This document shows positions 32,893 through 37,629 of a DNA stretch of 37,629 bases, piece by piece. Numbering within the stretch: position 1 is the first letter of the stretch; each line of letters opens with the position of its first letter. Location of the stretch: contig JAJAZF010000203.1 in assembly GCA_026785875.1 (NCBI GenBank), positions 1-37,629 of the forward strand, written 5' to 3'. The notes beneath the pieces were generated by a model that did no database searches, was not told where the DNA came from, and was given only the letters and a program-made list of their open reading frames with translations. Origin of the DNA: Chamaesiphon sp. (lineage in GTDB: Bacteria > Cyanobacteriota > Cyanobacteriia > Cyanobacteriales > Chamaesiphonaceae). The position numbers were made by a program, and so were the translations under genes.

Positions 32893-35800
32893 TTGAAATA
32901 TCTCACTCGATTTACCAATTTTTCGGCACGGATTCCAGAACATCTGCGATCTGCGTGGCGGTGGTTGCCAGGTCCCATCGCTGCGGCGATGGCGATGGGA
33001 TTAGTGCAACTTGGGGCAACTGCGCCATTAGATGATTTTGCATACAATCGGTTGACAGAACTACGCGGGGAGAGGGCTTGGGACGATCGAGTTGTTGTCG
33101 TCGAAGTTGATGATGAAAGTGCCGCTCAATTTAAAGACTTGCCGCTCAATCGCTCGCCTTACACAAAATTAGTCAGACTGCTGACTAAGTATAATGCTAG
33201 TACGATCGCCTTCGAGCAGATATTTAGCGATACTTCCCTCACTGACAATGAATTTATCAAAGCAATTAATGACCACAAAGCAGTAGTTCTCGCCCAAGGT
33301 TGGGACGAAAAAAACAGCCCAATCTCACCAACGCGGAGGTTGAAAGCCTCTGTTCAAGCAATCGGACACATCGACAAAATCAAAAGTCGCGATGGGGTGA
33401 TCCGCCAGATCCAATTATACAAAAATCGGGTATATTCTCTGGCCTGGATGGCGATCGAAGGACACAATCTTACCAACGCACCTGAAATCAAACGACCACC
33501 AAATGATGGCGATTTTTGGATTAATTGGCCCGGTAAAGTTGCCAAAGCCAACCACTACTCGTTGAGCGCGATCCTCCAGCCTCAAAACGAGCGAGATCGG
33601 CAACTGCTCGAAAAAGCATTTAATAACAAAATTGTCTTAGTCGGGGTAACGGGGAATAATGCCAAGCGGATCGATACGCCATTCGATCGAGTTGAAGGTG
33701 CTGCTAGTATTTATCTACATGCGGCAGTTGTGGATAATCTCCTCCAACGCGCTCAACTTGAGATTGTGCCCAATCAATGGCTACTGCTGGTGCTATTGGG
33801 AGTCAGTCCACTATTGAGCTATCAGCTCAGTCGGCTGACTCACGGGCAACGATTGCTGGCACTTTTGGGCATCGGTAGTGGCTGGATTACGCTCGTCACA
33901 GTGGCTTTAGCAAATAATTATTGGTTGCCAGTTGCCGCACCGATTACTGTATTACTAATCACCACTGTCGGTGTAGCTTATTGCGAACGGCAATATACAG
34001 ATTTTCTAGTTAAGCGCGAGATCGACAGGCTCTGGCAAACCCATCAGATCAATTTAGTCGCTCACCCACCCCGCTTTGGAGACAAGCAACTTCTGCCACC
34101 AATTCCAGTTGGTAAAGTGGCGAAATTAGCGACCATTGCGGCTGAATTGGGACGCGCACAATCTGCTCAGACAGCGATCGCTCATAGTTTATCGATGGGG
34201 TTATTAGCAACAGAATTGGACGGTACAGTCTGGTTTTGTAATTCAGTTGCTTCTCAACTATTAAGCATCAATGTTGGCGATAAAATCGAACACTGTCTGA
34301 TTCCTAATTGGTTAACCGCTCGTGAGTGGAAAGAACGTCTAAGCGATCTACACACCTATCAAAGTTTACCTGTTAAGGAAGTCGAGCATAATCATAAGTT
34401 TTTTAAACTTAAATTAGAAGCATTATTTAATTGGCAAGAGATCCAACGGGATATCATTGATGGTAAGAAAATTAAAGAAATTGCCGTAGTTTCAGGATTT
34501 TTATTAGTAATTGAAGACATCACTGCATCAAAGCAACTTCAGTCATTACTACTCGATCGAGAACGTCAGAGTCGCCAAGAGTTAAGAAAAGAAAATATCG
34601 ACTTAGAAAAAGCCCGTCAATTCGCTGAATCTGCGGGCAGGATGAAGAGTGCATTCCTGGCAAATATGAGCCATGAAATTCGGACACCGATGAATGGAAT
34701 TATTAGTTTTACCGAGTTATTATTGGATACAAAGCTGAATGAAGAACAGCGAAATTTTATTGAAATAATTCGCGGCAGCTCTGATAACTTATTAAATATT
34801 ATCAATGAAATCCTAGATTTTTCTAAAATAGAAGCTGGTGAACTGCAATTAGAAGAGATTGACTTTAACTTAACAAATTCGGTAGAAAAAACGCTAGAAG
34901 TATTAGCAAATAACGCTTATTCCAAAGGAATCGAATTGAGCTGTCGGATCGAACCAACAATCCCCAATAATTTACAAGGCGATCCGACGAGATTGAGTCA
35001 AATATTATTTAACTTAATTGGTAACGCGATCAAATTCACCGATCGAGGTGGAGTATCGCTGGATATTAGCGCGATCGCCACTACCGATCGGCAGACAAGT
35101 CTGTATTTCCAAGTCCAAGATACAGGCATCGGCATCGATTCGGATAGTCAAGACAAAATTTTTCAGTCCTTTTCTCAAGCTGATGCCTCCACCACTCGGC
35201 AATATGGCGGTACGGGTTTAGGCTTGGCAATCTCCAAGCGGTTAATTGAAATGATGGGTGGTAAAATTGGCGTAATTAGTGCCCCAGGTGCGGGTTCGAT
35301 TTTTTGGTTCACCCTGACTTGCCGTCGTGCTAGTCTCACCCCAGCAATTAACGAAGAATTGCTACTCACTCGTCAACTAGCCCAAACACTCCAGGGGCAG
35401 CAGATCCTCATCGCTAGTAATTGGGATCACAGTCGCCATGCGATCGCTTCTGCGGCTGAATATTACGGTGCGACTGTCACCACGACTACAACTAGCACCG
35501 CCGCCATGAATCTCCTCCTAGCTGCCGCAGTAGTAGGCAGACCATTTCAGATGCTAATTACCGATCTCTCGTTCCCAGATAGCCCCAACACCACGCTCCC
35601 AGAACAAATCAGTCACTATCCCGAACTCAAAAATCTGCGGATAATTGCGACAATTGCCTTTAATGAATACGATCGCGCATCAAAACTCCAGCAGCAATCG
35701 ACGATCGCCCAATACGCCTTCAAACCAGCCAAGCCGATCAATTTGCTCCACAGATGTATCGAGACACAATTAAGTGCCTCACCCGAGCAAAAGTCATTCG

Positions 35801-36351
35801 AGAGCATTACCGATCCCAAACCTCCCCAGCCCCAAATCTTGCCCCAGCCATCCAGTTCTAATTTGCGGATATTGGTAGCAGAAGATAATAAAGTCAATCA
35901 AAAAGTTGTCCTCAATCAACTCAAAAATTTGGGTTACGCCGCCGATCTTGCCTGTGATGGGGAAGAAGTACTTGCCAAAATTGCCTGCCAAGATTACGAC
36001 GCGATTTTGATGGATTGTCATATGCCTCGGCTCGATGGCTATGCCGCTACCAGAGAAATCCGCATCCGTGAAGGTAAAGTGCGTCATACAATTATCATCG
36101 CCCTCACCGCCAGTGCGATGAAGGAAGATCGAGAATTAGCCATGTCAGCGGGGATGGATGACTTTTTGTCTAAACCCGTTCGCAAAGACGAACTATCCGC
36201 CAAAATCGCCCACTGGATACAGCAATTATCGTCGCTCCCATCTCCGGGCGATCCAGTTGACGAGCAGCTCCGCCCACAAGTCCACAACTCCCCAACAGAT
36301 CCGCACCAAGAAAACGTCATCACTAACGCGATCGCCAGTAATCATTTGTAG
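32893..36351 (+). CDS. CHASE2-PAS hybrid sensor histidine kinase with two receiver domains
   Basis: A 1152-residue membrane sensor. Order: short N-terminal anchor (28-42), extracytoplasmic CHASE2 domain (about 45-290), membrane helices (about 295-370), PAS-like domain (about 430-555), HisKA with phospho-acceptor His594 (ANMSHEIRTPMNGI), HATPase_c (about 695-815, NLIGNAIKF, DTGIGI, GGTGLGLAISK), a degenerate receiver (about 845-970; Asp891 in MLITDLS but no N-terminal acidic pair), and a canonical receiver (about 1000-1125; VAEDNKVNQ, Asp1041 in ILMDCHMPRLDG, Lys in FLSKPVRKDE). No Hpt domain is seen, so the phosphate must pass to a separate partner. The start is TTG (32893), the only usable start in the open frame before the anchor. 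Confidence 0.95.
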   Translation: MKYLTRFTNFSARIPEHLRSAWRWLPGPIAAAMAMGLVQLGATAPLDDFAYNRLTELRGERAWDDRVVVVEVDDESAAQFKDLPLNRSPYTKLVRLLTKYNASTIAFEQIFSDTSLTDNEFIKAINDHKAVVLAQGWDEKNSPISPTRRLKASVQAIGHIDKIKSRDGVIRQIQLYKNRVYSLAWMAIEGHNLTNAPEIKRPPNDGDFWINWPGKVAKANHYSLSAILQPQNERDRQLLEKAFNNKIVLVGVTGNNAKRIDTPFDRVEGAASIYLHAAVVDNLLQRAQLEIVPNQWLLLVLLGVSPLLSYQLSRLTHGQRLLALLGIGSGWITLVTVALANNYWLPVAAPITVLLITTVGVAYCERQYTDFLVKREIDRLWQTHQINLVAHPPRFGDKQLLPPIPVGKVAKLATIAAELGRAQSAQTAIAHSLSMGLLATELDGTVWFCNSVASQLLSINVGDKIEHCLIPNWLTAREWKERLSDLHTYQSLPVKEVEHNHKFFKLKLEALFNWQEIQRDIIDGKKIKEIAVVSGFLLVIEDITASKQLQSLLLDRERQSRQELRKENIDLEKARQFAESAGRMKSAFLANMSHEIRTPMNGIISFTELLLDTKLNEEQRNFIEIIRGSSDNLLNIINEILDFSKIEAGELQLEEIDFNLTNSVEKTLEVLANNAYSKGIELSCRIEPTIPNNLQGDPTRLSQILFNLIGNAIKFTDRGGVSLDISAIATTDRQTSLYFQVQDTGIGIDSDSQDKIFQSFSQADASTTRQYGGTGLGLAISKRLIEMMGGKIGVISAPGAGSIFWFTLTCRRASLTPAINEELLLTRQLAQTLQGQQILIASNWDHSRHAIASAAEYYGATVTTTTTSTAAMNLLLAAAVVGRPFQMLITDLSFPDSPNTTLPEQISHYPELKNLRIIATIAFNEYDRASKLQQQSTIAQYAFKPAKPINLLHRCIETQLSASPEQKSFESITDPKPPQPQILPQPSSSNLRILVAEDNKVNQKVVLNQLKNLGYAADLACDGEEVLAKIACQDYDAILMDCHMPRLDGYAATREIRIREGKVRHTIIIALTASAMKEDRELAMSAGMDDFLSKPVRKDELSAKIAHWIQQLSSLPSPGDPVDEQLRPQVHNSPTDPHQENVITNAIASNHL

Positions 36352-36382
36352 AGCTAAACAATCTCGATCGCGCGAGAATATG

Positions 36383-36391
36383 TGCTATAAT
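36383..36391 (+). promoter_or_regulatory. Extended -10 promoter of ffs
   Basis: TGCTATAAT (36383-36391) is a perfect extended -10 element (TGn before TATAAT). It lies seven bases upstream of the base-paired 5' end of the SRP RNA at 36399. No consensus -35 is seen, as expected for extended -10 promoters. Confidence 0.8.
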
Positions 36392-36398
36392 AAAAATT

Positions 36399-36492
36399 GA
36401 TTCGGCCCCACGCGGTCGTAACGCCCAAACCTTGTCAGGACTGGAAGGTAGCAGCAACATGGGATGCTTATAACAGGCGTGGAATCCGAATC
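36399..36492 (+). ncRNA. ffs: Signal recognition particle RNA, small bacterial type (4.5S)
   Basis: The RNA scaffold of the signal recognition particle that binds Ffh. The conserved domain IV apical region is plain: TTGTCAGGACTGGAAGGTAG then CAGCAACATGG, holding the GGAA tetraloop and the two internal loops bound by Ffh (compare GTCAGGTCCGGAAGGAAGCAGC in E. coli, cited from memory). The ends close: GATTCGG (36399-36405) pairs with CCGAATC (36486-36492), and CCACGC pairs with GCGTGG with a small internal loop between. About 94 bases long. It lies between the histidine kinase and the phasin-like gene and has its own promoter. Confidence 0.93.
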
Positions 36493-36636
36493 TTAAAAGT
36501 ATTTGTTCAGAACGCGTATTGCCATAACCCGCTACACATCGGCAAACCGTACCAATTATTTCTAGCATTAGATTCGATCGAGCCTTTAAAATAGAAACTA
36601 GATCGAAGATATTTATCATTACCTTAGAACTTAACT

Positions 36637-37023
36637 ATGGCTGGTCTAGGCGATATCGTTCAAAAAGCATTTTATCTTGGTGTCGGACTAGCGACTGCGG
36701 CTGGAGAACAAGCTGGTGAGAAACTTTCATCGATCGGTGTTCAAGCCCAAAAGCTCGCCGATGAAATGGTGGCAAAGGGTGAAATCACCACTGAAGAAGC
36801 CCGAAAACTGGTGGACGATATGATTAAGTCTGCCCAACAACAAAATTTAAATCAAGCTCCAACTAGCAATCCCGAACGCCCTAAAAAAAGCACCGAGCCA
36901 CGGCGGATTGAAATCGTCTCTGACGGCGAAACCTCCTCATCCAAATCTCCTGAAGATGTCAGTCAGATGCGGAAGCAAGTAGAAGCCCTGCAAGAAGAAC
37001 TCAAACGGATGAAAAACTCCTAG
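36637..37023 (+). CDS. Phasin-like family protein
   Basis: A 128-residue helical protein beginning MAGLGDIVQKAFYLGVGLAT. It continues with the amphipathic stretch KLSSIGVQAQKLADEMVAKG and EITTEEARKLVDDMIKSAQQ, typical of small cyanobacterial proteins annotated as phasins, which coat polyhydroxyalkanoate granules in some species. The middle (about 70-105) is Ser/Pro-rich and disordered, and a C-terminal coiled coil (VSQMRKQVEALQEELKRMKN) suits oligomerisation. No PHA synthase gene is in the window, so a granule role is unproven; members also occur in species without PHA. Confidence 0.8.
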   Translation: MAGLGDIVQKAFYLGVGLATAAGEQAGEKLSSIGVQAQKLADEMVAKGEITTEEARKLVDDMIKSAQQQNLNQAPTSNPERPKKSTEPRRIEIVSDGETSSSKSPEDVSQMRKQVEALQEELKRMKNS

Positions 37024-37175
37024 ACTTTGCTGTGTTCTTCATTATCAGAAATTTCATTCCATAACACCCTCATCTTCTAGCTTATTTGCTAGCAATAGTT
37101 GGGGGTATTTTAATAGCTAGGCATATTACTGATAGACTAGCTCTAATTCTACCCGATCGATCGCAACTTCAAACC

Positions 37176-37197
37176 ATTGTAATCGATCGATTACAAT
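37176..37197. repeat. Perfect 22-bp palindrome
   Basis: The arms ATTGTAATCGA and TCGATTACAAT are exact complements without a spacer. It lies between the ends of two convergent genes (phasin-like plus, hicA minus), beside another CGATCGATCG (37154-37163). It could be a protein-binding site or a cruciform/3' hairpin; no U tract is present. Confidence 0.8.
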
Positions 37198-37214
37198 CCC
37201 AAACAGATTAGTCT

Positions 37215-37463
37215 CTAATCTTCATCAAACATTTTTTCTAACAACTCATCTTTTGTTAAACTGAAATGTTCGCTAATACTACGCAAGATAGAGTTTAAAG
37301 TCCCTATTTTAAGTGGATTGTGAGCAGGGATAGTGATGTGGTGTTGTCCGTTTTCTTGAGTAGTTAGACGAATGTGGCTGCCTGTTTGACGAGTATTTTC
37401 GTAACCAAAATTTGCCAGAAGTTGAATTAATTGTCCACTCGATAGGTTTCTGGGAACCTTTAT
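37215..37463 (-). pseudogene. hicA: HicA toxin gene with ATG start lost (ATA)
   Basis: HicA is an mRNA-cleaving toxin with a double-stranded-RNA-binding-like fold. The frame reads KVPRNLSSGQLIQLLANFGY, ENTRQTGSHIRLTT (catalytic-type His30 in GSHIRLT), HHITIPAHNPLKIGTLNSIL and an acidic C-terminus, 82 residues. At the position of the expected Met the codon is ATA (37463-37461), and no ATG, GTG or TTG occurs between the preceding in-frame TGA and the conserved region. Changing one base (37461) would restore ATG and also an ATGA overlap with the hicB stop. The toxin is probably silent, unless ATA is used weakly. The rest of the gene is intact. Confidence 0.85.
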
Positions 37464-37629
37464 GCAACAAAAACCTCATCTCTGACGATGTGTAGTCTAA
37501 TGATTTTTGGACGATCTGCTGGTGTGTCAAAATGACAATGCACGGCATCTTTAACCATAACTTTCAAGGTTTCCAAATCTTCAGCTTCTGTGAAAATTGA
37601 TTCCTGCAAGGCTTGCGCTGTATAGCCTC
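37460..37629 (-). CDS. hicB: HicB-family antitoxin, partial (start outside window)
   Basis: Only the C-terminal 55 residues are in the window: GYTAQALQESIFTEAEDLET, then LKVMVKDAVHCHFD, RPKIIRLHIVRDEVFVA and TAA. This matches HicB antitoxins of the UPF0150 fold (ESIFTEAD-like with AVHCHFD...RPKIIRLH). HicB neutralises HicA and usually represses the operon. It is transcribed before hicA, and its stop overlaps the hicA start region by four bases. No C-terminal DNA-binding domain is present; the protein ends right after the core domain. Confidence 0.92.
   Translation of the reverse strand, partial: GYTAQALQESIFTEAEDLETLKVMVKDAVHCHFDTPADRPKIIRLHIVRDEVFVA

Noticed and set aside
32844..33035. 63-residue frame starting at an ATG just before the kinase
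   Set aside because: It overlaps the kinase start in another frame and its protein looks like the shadow of the anchor region. The upstream ATG would fit the kinase only with a frameshift, for which there is no support.
36397..36594. Plus-strand frame over the SRP RNA
   Set aside because: It coincides with the structured ffs gene and has no protein features.
37309..37548. Minus-strand 79-residue frame overlapping hicBA
   Set aside because: It is an out-of-frame reading across the hicB-hicA junction; the hicB and hicA frames carry the conserved residues.

Overview
The window is cyanobacterial chromosome. Direct signs are the tiny photosystem I gene psaM and the cytochrome b6f gene petL, a menG/ubiE methyltransferase, the HemJ type of protoporphyrinogen oxidase, OpcA with the cyanobacterial N-terminal peptidoglycan-binding-like module, many HIP1-type octamers (GCGATCGC, e.g. 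2211-2218) and CGATCG cores, and short tandem heptamer repeats of the kind common in cyanobacterial spacers. The genus cannot be fixed by reading alone. No rRNA, tRNA, CRISPR array, transposase or prophage gene was seen.

Layout. 1-3.2 kb: zwf and opcA, the oxidative pentose phosphate entry enzyme and its activator. 3.2-4.3 kb: an accessory strip with a coupled DUF6888/DUF6887-like pair, a frameshifted BrnA/CopG-like antitoxin gene, two copies of a small hairpin repeat, and a duplicated copy of the tex start region. 4.3-6.6 kb: tex. 6.7-8.8 kb: a two-gene type II restriction-modification system (C5 cytosine methyltransferase plus PD-(D/E)XK endonuclease), AT-rich and nearly free of CGATCG, so probably acquired. 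8.9-10.3 kb: hisD. 10.4-15.8 kb: mostly minus-strand envelope and secreted proteins (a proline-rich unknown, an LCP-family ligase, a small membrane protein, a subtilase with an unusual catalytic acid). 15.9-17.2 kb: psaM with its own terminator, then two small membrane-anchored unknowns facing each other. 17.3-20.3 kb: a CPA2 antiporter with a C-terminal stress domain, and a YciO-type Sua5/YrdC protein. 20.6-26.6 kb: plus-strand larC, mutS2, Uma2-family nuclease, miaE and a GNAT acetyltransferase whose stop codon lies in a 16-copy heptamer repeat. 26.7-28.2 kb: menG and hemJ on the minus strand. 28.4-32.7 kb: tauE-like exporter, pyrR, yggT, a nitrilase-family amidase, petL and aroB. 32.9-36.4 kb: a large CHASE2 hybrid histidine kinase. 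36.4-37.0 kb: the SRP RNA gene (ffs) and a phasin-like protein. The window ends in a hicBA toxin-antitoxin pair, with hicB cut by the window edge.

Most of the window is housekeeping metabolism and photosynthesis-related biogenesis (sugar oxidation, histidine, shikimate, quinone, heme, pyrimidine control). The unusual content is in the accessory DNA: two degraded toxin-antitoxin parts (a frameshifted antitoxin near 3.99 kb; a HicA toxin whose ATG has become ATA at 37.46 kb in a way silent for the overlapping antitoxin), a probably acquired R-M system, and short repeats that have entered or now terminate coding genes (mutS2, the GNAT gene, the yggT leader). I saw no large undescribed multi-gene system. 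The best candidates for follow-up are the hicA start loss, the DUF6888/6887 pair and the restriction system.
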